Shown in pieces: positions 8,348-17,451 of a DNA stretch of 64,000 nucleotides. Each line of letters opens with the position of its first letter. Positions within the stretch are counted from its first letter, which is position 1. The position numbers and the translations under genes were made by a program. This stretch comes from Buchnera aphidicola (Anoecia oenotherae) (GTDB taxonomy: Bacteria > Pseudomonadota > Gammaproteobacteria > Enterobacterales > Enterobacteriaceae): assembly GCF_005080765.1 (NCBI RefSeq), contig NZ_CP033012.1, positions 248,001 through 312,000 of the forward strand, read 5' to 3'. The notes under the pieces were generated by a model. It made no database searches, was not told the origin of the DNA, and saw only the letters and a program-made list of their open reading frames with translations.

Positions 8348-10297
8348 ATGTTTTATAATAATCCATTATTAGTCCAATTAAAGCAAAAATTACATAACAA
8401 AGCAACCAGAGTTGAAGGAATTATAAAAAGTACAGAAAAGGGATTTGGTTTTTTAGAAGTTGATTCTGCTGTTAGTTATTTTATTCCTCCATATCAAATG
8501 AAAAGAGTGATGAATGGAGATCGTATTATAGCTAAAGTAAAATTAGAAAAAAACAGAGAAATAGTTGAACCAGAAAAATTAATAGAACCTTTTCTAAAAA
8601 AGTTTATTGGTTGTTTTCAAAAAAAACATAATAAATTTTTTATTATTCCAGATTATCCATACTTAAAGACACCTATTATTTGTTCTTATAGTAAAAAAAT
8701 TGTACCTTCTTTTGAAGATGGAGATTGGGTTATAGCTGAATTAGTACAGCATAAATTGCGGGGAGAATCTTGTTTTAGAGCAGAAATAATTGATTTTGTT
8801 TCTAAAAAAAATAATGCTTTTTTGCCTTGGATCGTCACATTAAAACGTCATAATTTAGAAATAAACGAACCATTAATGAATGATTCTGATATTGCATTTG
8901 ATTATTCTTTAACAAGAAAGGATTTAACATCTTTAGATTTTTTTACTATAGATAATTCGTCTACGAAAGATATTGATGATGCTGTTTATATAAAAAAAAC
9001 AAAAAAAAATAATTTTCTTGTTATGGTAGCAATAGCTGATCCTACTGCGTATATTCTTGAAGGTAGTAAATTAGACAAAATAGCTTTTAAAAGAAGTTTT
9101 ACTAATTATTTACCTGGTTTTAATATACCAATGCTTCCTAGAAAATTAGCCGAAGATACATGTTCTTTACATCCTTATTTAAAAAAGCCCGTGTTAGTTT
9201 GTGAAATGCAAGTTGACAGTAATGGAAATATATTAAAAAAAAGTATTATGTTTTTTTTAGGATGGATAAAGTCTAAAGCAAAGTTAGAATATGAATCTGT
9301 ATCTAATTGGTTGGAAAAAATAGATGGTTGGGCTCCTCAAAATCATTTGATTATGAAGCAATTACTGTGGTTAAAAGAACTGTGTTCTACTCGAATACAA
9401 TGGAGAAAAAAAAATGCTTTAATCTTTAAAGATAGATCGGAGTTTAGATTTTATTTTTCGGAAGATAAAAAAATTCAAAAAATTGTATTAGAAAAAAGAA
9501 GAATAGCACATCGAATTATTGAAGAGGTAATGATTCTAGCTAATATATGTGCAGCAACTATTTTATCTCAAAAAATAGGTTATGGAATATTTAACACTCA
9601 TAAAGGTTTTGATAAGAAAAGTACAGAACAAGTTTTAGGTATTTTAAAAAAAATTAATATTCATTTTAGTGAACAAGAAATTAATTCTTTTGATGGTTTT
9701 TGTAGAACAAAAAGAATGTTAGACAGTTGTTCTAATGATTATGTTGAAAATCGTATTCGTAGATTCCATACTTTTAGTGAGATAAAAAATGTTCCGCTAC
9801 CTCATTTTGCTTTAGGATTAAGAGAATATGCTACTTGGACTTCTCCAATAAGAAAGTATGGAGATATGATTAACCATAGATTATTAAAATCTATTTTTTT
9901 AAAAAAAATAGTAAAGAAACCATCAGACAAAATTATTTCTTTAATGAGTAATAGAAAAAGAAGGTATAAAACCGCTGAAAGAGATATTATAGAATGGTTA
10001 TACTTTTTATTTTTTTATAGTAATTATGATAACGATACTATTTATAGTATGGAGATTGTTAATCTTACAAGAAGCGGTATAAGAGGTAAATTAACAGAGA
10101 ATGGAGCACCAGTTTTTTCACCTATCAGTTTTTTAAATATTTCTAAATATGATGTTATATGTAATAAAGAAGAAGGTATTATGTACTATAGAGGAAAAGA
10201 AATATATAGAGTATCGAATTTTTTAAAGGTTAGAATATCTGAATTTAATGAAACAACAAGAAGTATTTTAGTAAAGCCTGTTTTAGAAAAAAGATAA
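8348..10297 (+). CDS. rnb: Exoribonuclease II
   Basis: Processive 3'-to-5' exonuclease that degrades single-stranded mRNA. 649 residues (E. coli 644). Two N-terminal cold-shock domains (about 1-150; FGFLEVD and EDGDWVIAEL), the RNB catalytic domain (about 190-520) and a C-terminal S1 domain are present. The metal-binding aspartates are D202, D208, D210 and D211 in TIDNSSTKDIDD. The conserved arginine region TSPIRKYGDMINHR is intact. In E. coli rnb also lies next to fabI. AGG sits a few bases before the ATG. Retained alongside RNase III, it should be a main mRNA-decay enzyme here. Confidence 0.97.
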   Translation: MFYNNPLLVQLKQKLHNKATRVEGIIKSTEKGFGFLEVDSAVSYFIPPYQMKRVMNGDRIIAKVKLEKNREIVEPEKLIEPFLKKFIGCFQKKHNKFFIIPDYPYLKTPIICSYSKKIVPSFEDGDWVIAELVQHKLRGESCFRAEIIDFVSKKNNAFLPWIVTLKRHNLEINEPLMNDSDIAFDYSLTRKDLTSLDFFTIDNSSTKDIDDAVYIKKTKKNNFLVMVAIADPTAYILEGSKLDKIAFKRSFTNYLPGFNIPMLPRKLAEDTCSLHPYLKKPVLVCEMQVDSNGNILKKSIMFFLGWIKSKAKLEYESVSNWLEKIDGWAPQNHLIMKQLLWLKELCSTRIQWRKKNALIFKDRSEFRFYFSEDKKIQKIVLEKRRIAHRIIEEVMILANICAATILSQKIGYGIFNTHKGFDKKSTEQVLGILKKINIHFSEQEINSFDGFCRTKRMLDSCSNDYVENRIRRFHTFSEIKNVPLPHFALGLREYATWTSPIRKYGDMINHRLLKSIFLKKIVKKPSDKIISLMSNRKRRYKTAERDIIEWLYFLFFYSNYDNDTIYSMEIVNLTRSGIRGKLTENGAPVFSPISFLNISKYDVICNKEEGIMYYRGKEIYRVSNFLKVRISEFNETTRSILVKPVLEKR

Positions 10298-10670
10298 TAG
10301 TGTTTAAATTATTTATCATAATAAATTTATGAATAAAAATACAGAATAATATTCATATATATTGTTCAAAAATACTTAATTAAAAATCTATTGTATGAGA
10401 AATATACATAGAAAAATTTAATATTATTTTTTGAATAAATATAAATAAAAAAAAACGTGTTTCTATATTATATATAAATGTATATATATATTTAATTTAT
10501 TTTCTATATAGTTTAATTGTTTTTAATATAGCAGATAAAAATTTTAAACGTTTTTTTTTAAATTAATATTTATAGTATTTAAAAATAAAATTTTTATATA
10601 AAAAAGTTTTTAGAACGTTAATGTAGTTTTATTTATTTATTAAAGATATCAGTTTTTATAAGGATTAAAT
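10298..10670. other. Intergenic gap rnb-marC
   Basis: About 370 bases of A/T-rich sequence with no reading frame or RNA gene I can support. Only weak A/T inverted repeats follow the rnb stop. The end of the gap carries the AAGGA ribosome-binding site of the next gene. Confidence 0.55.
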
Positions 10671-11315
10671 ATGAGTTTTTTTACGTTTGATACTTCTATT
10701 TATATAAAATTTTTTGCAAATTTATTAGCTTTAGTTAATCCGATAGGTATGATTCCAGTATTTATGAGTATGACTTATAATTATTCTAAAGAAAAAAGAG
10801 ATAAAACAAATTTTATTACTAATATCTCAGTATTTTTTACTTTATCTCTTTCCTTATTATTTGGTAATTGGTTTTTGAATTTTTTTGGTATTTCAGTTAA
10901 TTCTTTTAGAATTGCTGGTGGTGTTTTATTAATAATGATAGCTATGTCTATGGTGAATGGAAAATTTGTTGAAACTACGCAAGAAGAAAAAAATAAACAG
11001 ATAAAAGTAGATAATAATGATATTGCAGTAGTACCATTAGCTATTCCATTAATAGCAGGTCCTGGAGCTATTAGTTCTACTATTATGTGGTCTTCTAAAA
11101 ATCATGAAACAGAAAGTTCAATTATTTGTATAATTTTAATTTTTATTTTTTGCTTGTTTTGTTGGATATTGTTTAAATTTGCACCTTATATAGTTAATAG
11201 TATTGGTAGTTCAGGTATTAACGTTGTAACCCGTATAATGGGGTTATTATTATTATCTTTAGGTATTGAATTATGTGTTAAAAGTGTAATATTTGCTTTT
11301 ACTAAAATAATATAA
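10671..11315 (+). CDS. ychE: MarC-family integral membrane protein (YchE-like)
   Basis: UPF0056/MarC-family inner-membrane protein of unknown substrate; 214 residues, as in E. coli YchE (about 215). It has six hydrophobic segments (roughly 10-30, 45-70, 75-95, 118-138, 145-165, 185-208), with the family motifs LVNPIGMIPVFM near the N-terminus and PLAIPLIAGPGAIS in the middle. AAGGATTAAAT before ATG is a good ribosome-binding site. It lies alone between rnb and lipB. No function should be read into the mar name: the family was once linked to antibiotic resistance, but no transport activity is established. A role as a small-molecule exporter toward the host would be speculation. Confidence 0.9.
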   Translation: MSFFTFDTSIYIKFFANLLALVNPIGMIPVFMSMTYNYSKEKRDKTNFITNISVFFTLSLSLLFGNWFLNFFGISVNSFRIAGGVLLIMIAMSMVNGKFVETTQEEKNKQIKVDNNDIAVVPLAIPLIAGPGAISSTIMWSSKNHETESSIICIILIFIFCLFCWILFKFAPYIVNSIGSSGINVVTRIMGLLLLSLGIELCVKSVIFAFTKII

Positions 11316-11408
11316 TAATATTAATAGTAAATTAATTTTAATATATTTCATGTTATTTATTTTTTTAACAAAGATAGAACTTATATCTCAGTAAATAGGA
11401 ATGTATTT

Positions 11409-12032
11409 TTGTTTAGTAAACATGTTACATATCAGGATATAGGTTTGACGGTTTGGAAAGATACGTTTTGTAAAATGTATGAATATACAAAACATAGAAA
11501 TTGTTTTACTAAAGATCAAATATGGTTTACAGAACATTATCCTGTTTTTACTACTGGTCCAACTGGATATAAAAAAGATTATTTATTAAAAAATAATACG
11601 ATTCCTGTTTTTTATAGCAATCGTGGTGGAAAAATTACATATCATGGACCAGGTCAACAGATTATTTACTTTCTTGTGGATTTGAAGAGGTATGAATTTA
11701 GTTTTCGCATTTTTGTCACCGCAGTAATAGACATAGTATTAAATACTTTAAAAAGATTAAAAATTAACGCTTATTTTAATAGAAAAAATCCAGGTATATA
11801 TGTAAAAGAAAAAAAAATATGTTCTTTTGGTTTTAGAATAATTAAAGGATGTTTATTACATGGGATAGCTTTAAATATACAAATGAATTTACATCCATTT
11901 AGTTTGATTGTTCCATGTGGAATAAAAAACATTGTTATGACACAAGTTTTTAATATAAATCCAAATATTACTTTTAATATGGTAAAAAATATTTTAATAG
12001 AAGAAATGTTGTTTTTTTTTAAAAAGATATAG
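11409..12032 (+). CDS. lipB: Octanoyl-[ACP]:protein octanoyltransferase (TTG start)
   Basis: Moves octanoate from acyl carrier protein to the lipoyl domains of 2-oxoacid dehydrogenases, the first step of lipoate synthesis. 207 residues (E. coli 213). Conserved SNRGGKITYHGPGQQ is at about 70-84, the active-site lysine is in EKKICSFGFR (K135/K136), and the acyl-carrying cysteine is C170 in VPCGIKN. No in-frame ATG fits the N-terminus; TTG at 11409 follows AGGA by eight bases and is the best start. It is followed by lipA 109 bases later, making a lipBA pair that supplies SucB (encoded at 48969) and, presumably, the pyruvate dehydrogenase E2 elsewhere. Confidence 0.94.
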   Translation: MFSKHVTYQDIGLTVWKDTFCKMYEYTKHRNCFTKDQIWFTEHYPVFTTGPTGYKKDYLLKNNTIPVFYSNRGGKITYHGPGQQIIYFLVDLKRYEFSFRIFVTAVIDIVLNTLKRLKINAYFNRKNPGIYVKEKKICSFGFRIIKGCLLHGIALNIQMNLHPFSLIVPCGIKNIVMTQVFNINPNITFNMVKNILIEEMLFFFKKI

Positions 12033-12141
12033 AATATTTATTCTATCTTAAGGTTAAATATTTTATTTGATTTTTTCGTTTAGAAAAAGTGTTTATTATT
12101 TAATAATGTTTTATTTATATTGAATATAAAATTATAAATTT

Positions 12142-13047
12142 ATGCAAAAAAAAAATTATATACCTATTATAAAAGAAATAAAATATGTTAAAAATGTATT
12201 AAAAAAACCTAATTGGCTAAAGATAACGCTTCCTTTGAATTATAAAAAAATAAATATTATTAAGAAAAATTTAAGAAATAATAAGTTACATTCAGTATGT
12301 GAGGAGGCTTTATGTCCTAATATGCATGAGTGTTTTAATAATAATACTGCTACTTTTATGATTTTAGGTTCTGTTTGTACTAGAAAATGCCCATTTTGTG
12401 CTGTAAAAAAAGGAAGACCAACTATTCCTGATATTTTAGAGCCGGAAAAGCTAGCAGATGTAGTAGTAAAAATGAATTTAAAGTATGTAGTTATTACTTC
12501 AGTGACTAGAGATGATTTAAAATATGGTGGAATTGAACATTTTGTAAAGTGTATACAAGAAATAAGAAAAAGAAAAAATATTAAAATTGAAATTTTAGTT
12601 CCTGATTTTAAGAATTGTCAAAATAAAGTGATAGAGTATTTAGGTCTTTCTTTACCTGATGTCTTTAATCATAATATAGAAAGCGTTCCTAGATTATACA
12701 AAAAAATTCGTCCAGGAGCTGATTACATTTCGTCTTTGAATTTATTAAAAAAATTTAAAAAAAAATACTCTAATATTGAAACAAAGTCTGGCTTAATGCT
12801 GGGATTAGGAGAAAATAAAAAAGAAGTTTTAGATGTTTTGTATGACTTAAGAAATAATGGGGTTACTATGTTAACTCTAGGACAATATTTACAGCCATCA
12901 TCTTTGCATTTAAAAGTAAAAAGTTATATTACTCAGTTTGAATTTAATTTTTTTAAAAAATTTGCTTTATCTATTGGATTTAAAAATGCTTTCTGTGGTC
13001 CATTAGTACGATCATCTTATCATGCTTATGATCAACAAAAAAAATAA
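12142..13047 (+). CDS. lipA: Lipoyl synthase
   Basis: Radical-SAM enzyme that inserts two sulfurs into protein-bound octanoyl groups, completing lipoate on E2 and H proteins. 301 residues (E. coli 321, with a longer N-terminus). The auxiliary cluster cysteines are C53, C58 and C64 (CEEALCPNMHEC), the radical-SAM cysteines C79, C83 and C86 (CTRKCPFC), and the C-terminal serine ligand is in the VRSSYHA motif. All cluster ligands are intact. It depends on octanoyl groups attached by LipB, immediately upstream on the same strand, so it depends in turn on fatty-acid synthesis; this matters because fabI upstream is frameshifted. Confidence 0.97.
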   Translation: MQKKNYIPIIKEIKYVKNVLKKPNWLKITLPLNYKKINIIKKNLRNNKLHSVCEEALCPNMHECFNNNTATFMILGSVCTRKCPFCAVKKGRPTIPDILEPEKLADVVVKMNLKYVVITSVTRDDLKYGGIEHFVKCIQEIRKRKNIKIEILVPDFKNCQNKVIEYLGLSLPDVFNHNIESVPRLYKKIRPGADYISSLNLLKKFKKKYSNIETKSGLMLGLGENKKEVLDVLYDLRNNGVTMLTLGQYLQPSSLHLKVKSYITQFEFNFFKKFALSIGFKNAFCGPLVRSSYHAYDQQKK

Positions 13048-13863
13048 GTGTTATTATAAAAAAATATATATACGGTAAAAATGTATATGAAGTGATATGT
13101 TAGTTTTAAGTCTTAATATAAATACATATAGTATAGTTTTTTACATAATAAAATTAATTCTTGATAGTTGTATTTAATATAAGTATTAAAGCTAAATGTA
13201 TTGTTTAAAAAAATTTTTTTGATGTTTTTTATAATAAATACATAATTGTACTTAATAAAAACAATTGCTTATAAATAGATATATATTTATTTGTACTTTT
13301 ACTTAATATAAATATTTTTTTAAATATTAAATTAAATATACAGTAATACTGATAGAGTTAATTTTAATTAAAAATTATAAATATTTAGTTAATACTGCTG
13401 ATGTAAATATAAATATGTTTTAAACGGTTTGTATAAAAAAATAAATATGAAATAGTTAGATTTATAAATCTAGAAAAAATTTTTTTTTTTCAATTATAAT
13501 AAAATATTAAAATAGTATTAGTATATTTTTCGCATTTTTATTTAATTTAAATTTGATTTAATTATTATTAATAAATAGTTTTTTTTTAAATTTTATGTAT
13601 TTAACTAGTGTTATAAATGTTTTATTTATTTCATAAAATTATTTTTAAAATTTTTTAATTAAAAAATAAATAAATTTTTATTTCTTAATTATAATTGATT
13701 TTAGAACTAATTATTTTTACAAAAATTAATTAAATTATTTTATTTGTATTGTTAAAAACAAATAAACTTTTTTTAATTAAAAAAAAAACAAGTAAAAACG
13801 TATGAGATTGAATTGATTAATTTTTTTTCTAATCGAGTATTTTATATTTTTATAGATTTTATA
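13048..13863. other. Long A/T-rich gap between lipA and yciA
   Basis: 816 bases between convergent genes with no supported gene. It is almost purely A/T, with poly(T) and poly(A) tracts, and no tRNA. In other Buchnera genomes, as I recall, further genes lie between the lip genes and the yci genes, so this is probably residue of deleted genes; I could not recognise any coding fragment. Confidence 0.55.
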
Positions 13864-14274
13864 TTATAAAATACTTAATAGAGGAATAGTTCTAGGTTTT
13901 CCTTGATTGTTTATTGCAACATATACGATTGTAGCTTTAGTAGATAAATAATATTTTCCAATAGGGGGATTGCATATTTTTTTAATCCATACTTTAACTT
14001 TAATAGTAATAGAACTATTTCCAATTTTTACTGGTTGAGCGTAACAATGAATTAAATCACCTACTTCAATTGGTTTTAAAAATATAACTTTGCTAATTTT
14101 AACTGTTACAACGTTACCCCCTGTTATTTCTTTAGCTAAAATAGCTCCTCCAATATCTATTTTACTTACTATCCATCCACCAAAAATTTTTCCATTGGCG
14201 TTGGTATGATAAGGCATCGATAAAGTTTTTAAAACTAGCGTAGTATTAAAAATTTTATAAATTTTTTCTTTCAT
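13864..14274 (-). CDS. yciA: Acyl-CoA thioesterase YciA
   Basis: Hotdog-fold thioesterase that hydrolyses a range of acyl-CoAs; the physiological role is uncertain but may be to recycle CoA or control membrane acyl pools. 136 residues (E. coli about 132). The family motif TNANGKIFGGWIVSKIDIGGA at about 24-44 includes the catalytic aspartate D40; the C-terminal half has the typical VWVKK-like beta strand (VWIKKI) and PIGKYY. It lies 190 bases downstream of yciC on the same strand. E. coli has yciB between them; there is no room for it here. No ribosome-binding site is obvious. Confidence 0.94.
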   Translation of the reverse strand: MKEKIYKIFNTTLVLKTLSMPYHTNANGKIFGGWIVSKIDIGGAILAKEITGGNVVTVKISKVIFLKPIEVGDLIHCYAQPVKIGNSSITIKVKVWIKKICNPPIGKYYLSTKATIVYVAINNQGKPRTIPLLSIL

Positions 14275-14463
14275 AAAATGTGTATATTTTCCGTATTATA
14301 AATGTTATAGAAGAAAACGGTTTTTTAGAGAAAATTATAAAATTAATAGTATTTTATTATAAAAGTAAATTCATTAAAATAAAAAACTATTAATAATAGA
14401 AAAAAGTGTATTTATTGATTAACAGTTTAATGACATATATATATATATTATATAAATAATTGT

Positions 14464-15234
14464 TTAATTGTTTTTTGATTCTGTGTCTAATTTTTGTAAT
14501 GAATAAAAACGATATAATATTATATATAGTATAATGTATGAAAAATTATTAGCAGAATGCATTATTAAAAGATAAATATTATTTGAATCATTAAAATCAG
14601 ATAGTAGCGTAGATACTATTAAAGAAATATAAATTTTTATATAAGAAAACAACATATTAGAAAAAATTATAAAAAATATATGGTTTTTAGATATAAAAAT
14701 ACTATTTTTTATAGAATAGAAAATGTTTTTCTTATTAAAAAATAATATAACAGGAGATAATAGTAACAATAATTGAAGAATCATTCCAGGAAGCATGAAT
14801 ATCATTGTTCCTAATGCTATTAACATATGATTTAATACTTGTAGCATAAATAATGGTAGTAATATAGAAGTAGATTTTTCTGTAATAGAAAAAAAAGAAC
14901 AATGTTTTTCTTTGCATATGAGATAAATTGTAGACAAAATGGTTCCAATTAAAATTGCATTATATAAGGAATGTAGTACTAATTTAATGATAAAAATTAT
15001 TATAAAATGAAGTTTAGTTTTAAAAAAAAAACTATCAGTAACTTCAGGAAAGTTATCATTATTTTTTGTAAAATATGAGTCATGGTATGTATCGGATATG
15101 AACTTTAATATTATATAATTATGAAGTTCTATGATAACTGAAGAAGTTAATATAGATACAATTAAAAAAATTGTAAAGTTTGTTCTAAGAAAGTAAAATG
15201 CATCTTTAAACAATTGTGTTTTTTGTACAGACAT
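14464..15234 (-). CDS. yciC: YciC-family inner-membrane protein
   Basis: Uncharacterised integral membrane protein of the UPF0259 (YciC) family. 256 residues from the ATG at 15234, against about 247 in E. coli. This start matches the E. coli N-terminus (MS..., then FKDAFYFLRTNF), and AAGGA lies seven bases upstream; the frame is open 38 codons further but those add no homology. About six hydrophobic segments are predicted, including one with PGMILQLLLLLSPVILFF that matches the family's PGI-IMAILLALAPVML segment. It follows trpA on the same strand by about 170 bases and could be read through from the trp operon. The function is unknown. Confidence 0.85.
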   Translation of the reverse strand: MSVQKTQLFKDAFYFLRTNFTIFLIVSILTSSVIIELHNYIILKFISDTYHDSYFTKNNDNFPEVTDSFFFKTKLHFIIIFIIKLVLHSLYNAILIGTILSTIYLICKEKHCSFFSITEKSTSILLPLFMLQVLNHMLIALGTMIFMLPGMILQLLLLLSPVILFFNKKNIFYSIKNSIFISKNHIFFIIFSNMLFSYIKIYISLIVSTLLSDFNDSNNIYLLIMHSANNFSYIILYIILYRFYSLQKLDTESKNN

Positions 15235-15401
15235 AAAGCATTCCTTATAATAATAGATATGCGTTTTATCTATATTTTGTAAAAAATGAAATATTAAATT
15301 AGGTTTTTTTTTTAGAAAAGATGTATGAGTGATTATTATATTAAGCACCTTATTTTAATAAAAATAAATGTTTTATATATAGATATATACGATATATTTT
15401 T

Positions 15402-16223
15402 TTACTTTTTATATATAGTAGTTTTTTTAAAAGAAGATAGTAATGTATGCATTTTTTTAAAAATAAGATGAGGTTTTTTTTCATACAGATGTTCAATTAT
15501 TGAAATAATAGCTGATCCACAAACTATTCCAGATACTTTGTTTTTTAACGCATATTCTATGTGTTCTATTTTAGAGATACCAAATCCTTGTATTAAGGGT
15601 GTAGAAGTATATTTTTTAAGTTTTTCAATTGTTTTTAATATAGATGGAGTATTTAAAGTTTTGTTATTTCCAGTTACACCTGTTCTGGACAAAAGATAAA
15701 TAAATCCTGTCGCTAACATAGATATCTTTTCTAATAAATCTTTATCTGCATCAGGAGGACACATTATGATAAAATGAATTCCATATAATTCTGCTGTTTT
15801 TTTAAAGTATTGATTTTCTTCTATTGGAACATCTGGAATAATAACAGAATCAATTCCACTTACATAGCACTCGTAAAAAAAGTTCTGTATTCCTTTTTGA
15901 TAAACCATATTTGCATAAATCAATATTCCTATAGGAATTTTTTTAAAAATATTACGTATGTTTTTTATTAAAAAAAAGCATTTTTTTAGTGTAATATTAG
16001 ATTTTAAAGCACGAATATTTGCTTTTTGAATTATTTGACCGTCTGCTAATGGATCAGAAAATGGTATTCCTAACTCTAAGGCATGAGCTAATCTTTTTTT
16101 TAAAATAAAGTAAATAATTTTGTATGATAATTTTAAAGAAGGATCTCCAATGGTTAAAAACGGTATTAAACATCTATTATTAGAAGAATGTAATTTTTGA
16201 AATAAATATTTATAACGTTCCAT
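15402..16223 (-). CDS. trpA: Tryptophan synthase alpha subunit
   Basis: Cleaves indole-3-glycerol phosphate to indole and glyceraldehyde 3-phosphate; indole is channelled to TrpB. 273 residues from the ATG at 16223, giving MERYKYLF, which matches E. coli MERYESLF; an in-frame ATG nine codons upstream (16250) lies inside trpB and is less likely. Catalytic residues are E50 and D61 in ALELGIPFSDPLADG. The C-terminal phosphate-binding region (GFGISK, VCGSAII) is present. The start overlaps the end of trpB by 14 bases, so the two subunits are translationally coupled. Last gene of trpDCBA. Confidence 0.97.
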   Translation of the reverse strand: MERYKYLFQKLHSSNNRCLIPFLTIGDPSLKLSYKIIYFILKKRLAHALELGIPFSDPLADGQIIQKANIRALKSNITLKKCFFLIKNIRNIFKKIPIGILIYANMVYQKGIQNFFYECYVSGIDSVIIPDVPIEENQYFKKTAELYGIHFIIMCPPDADKDLLEKISMLATGFIYLLSRTGVTGNNKTLNTPSILKTIEKLKKYTSTPLIQGFGISKIEHIEYALKNKVSGIVCGSAIISIIEHLYEKKPHLIFKKMHTLLSSFKKTTIYKK

Positions 16224-17415
16224 GAATATTTTTTTCCTTTCTTTGTACAATATTATTAACAGTCATAATATCTTTATCTCCTCTACCTGATAGATTAACT
16301 ATAATAGTTTGTTTTTTTTTAGGTTCTTTTTGCATAATTTTTAACGCATAAGCTATAGCGTGAGAAGATTCTAAAGCAGGTATTATTCCTTCTTTTTTAG
16401 ATAATAGTAAAAATGCATTTATAGCTTCTTGATCTGTTATTGAAACATATTTCACTTTTTTATTAATTTTTAGCCAAGCATGTTCTGGACCAACAGATGG
16501 AAAATCTAATCCAGAAGATATAGACCACGAGTTGTTTATTTGTCCTTCTGGATTTTGTAATAAAAACGATTTCATTCCAAAATAAATTCCTTTTTTTCCA
16601 CATGTTAATGTAGCTCCATGTTTGTCGGTATTAGTACCAAGTCCAGCTGGTTCAACTCCAATTAAAGATATAGATTTTTTATTTATAAATTCAGAAAATA
16701 TGCCTATAGCATTAGAACCTCCTCCTACACAGGCAATAACATAATCAGGGTATTTTTGTTCTTTTTCTAATATTTGTTTTTTAGTTTCTTTTCCAATGAT
16801 TTTTTGAAAATTTTTAACTATTGTAGGGTAAGGATGAGGACCAGCTGCTGTTCCTAGCATATAATGAGCCTTTTTATAGTTTTCAGACCAATCTCTCAAA
16901 GCTTCGTTACAGGCGTCTTTTAAAGATTTTGATCCATGATTTACTGGTATAACAGTAGCACCCATCATTTTCATTCTTAATACATTTAAATGTTGTTTTT
17001 TTATATCTTTTGAACCCATGTAAATACGGCATTTTAAGTTTAATAAAGAGCATATAATAGCTGTAGCTACTCCGTGTTGTCCTGCTCCTGTTTCTGCAAT
17101 AACTTCTTTTTTTTTCATTTTTATAGTTAGTAAACCTTGACCTAAAACCTGGTTTGTTTTATGTGCTCCACCGTGTAGTAAGTCTTCACGTTTCATATAA
17201 ATTTTAGTATTCGTTCCATAGGTAATGTTTTTACACAGGGTTAGAGGAGTAGGTCTTCCTGCGTAATTATGTAGTAAATCATATAGTTTATTTTGAAAAA
17301 TTACATCATTTAAAGAATCTACAAATGTTTTTTCTAACTCTAATAAAGCTGGAACAAGAACTTGAGGAACATACATACCTCCAAATTCTCCAAAGTAAGA
17401 ATTTAACAGCGTCAT
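16210..17415 (-). CDS. trpB: Tryptophan synthase beta subunit
   Basis: PLP enzyme that condenses indole with serine to give tryptophan, in an alpha2-beta2 complex with TrpA. 401 residues (E. coli 397). The PLP lysine is K86 in EDLLHGGAHKTNQVLGQ; the PLP-phosphate loop CVGGGSNAIGIF and the SGLDFPSVGPEH segment are intact. AAAGG lies upstream of the ATG, 36 bases after trpC. Tryptophan is one of the essential amino acids supplied to aphids, so complete catalytic motifs here support active provisioning. Confidence 0.98.
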   Translation of the reverse strand: MTLLNSYFGEFGGMYVPQVLVPALLELEKTFVDSLNDVIFQNKLYDLLHNYAGRPTPLTLCKNITYGTNTKIYMKREDLLHGGAHKTNQVLGQGLLTIKMKKKEVIAETGAGQHGVATAIICSLLNLKCRIYMGSKDIKKQHLNVLRMKMMGATVIPVNHGSKSLKDACNEALRDWSENYKKAHYMLGTAAGPHPYPTIVKNFQKIIGKETKKQILEKEQKYPDYVIACVGGGSNAIGIFSEFINKKSISLIGVEPAGLGTNTDKHGATLTCGKKGIYFGMKSFLLQNPEGQINNSWSISSGLDFPSVGPEHAWLKINKKVKYVSITDQEAINAFLLLSKKEGIIPALESSHAIAYALKIMQKEPKKKQTIIVNLSGRGDKDIMTVNNIVQRKEKNIHGTL

Positions 17416-17451
17416 AAATAACCTTTATATATTTATATAGGTATAATTGTA

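Noticed and set aside
15235..15348. Longer YciC starting at 15348
   Set aside because: The extra 38 residues have no similarity to the family; the ATG at 15234 matches the E. coli start and has a good AAGGA site.
16224..16250. TrpA starting at the ATG at 16250
   Set aside because: The start at 16223 gives MERYKYLF, matching E. coli; the upstream codons lie inside trpB and add no conserved residues.
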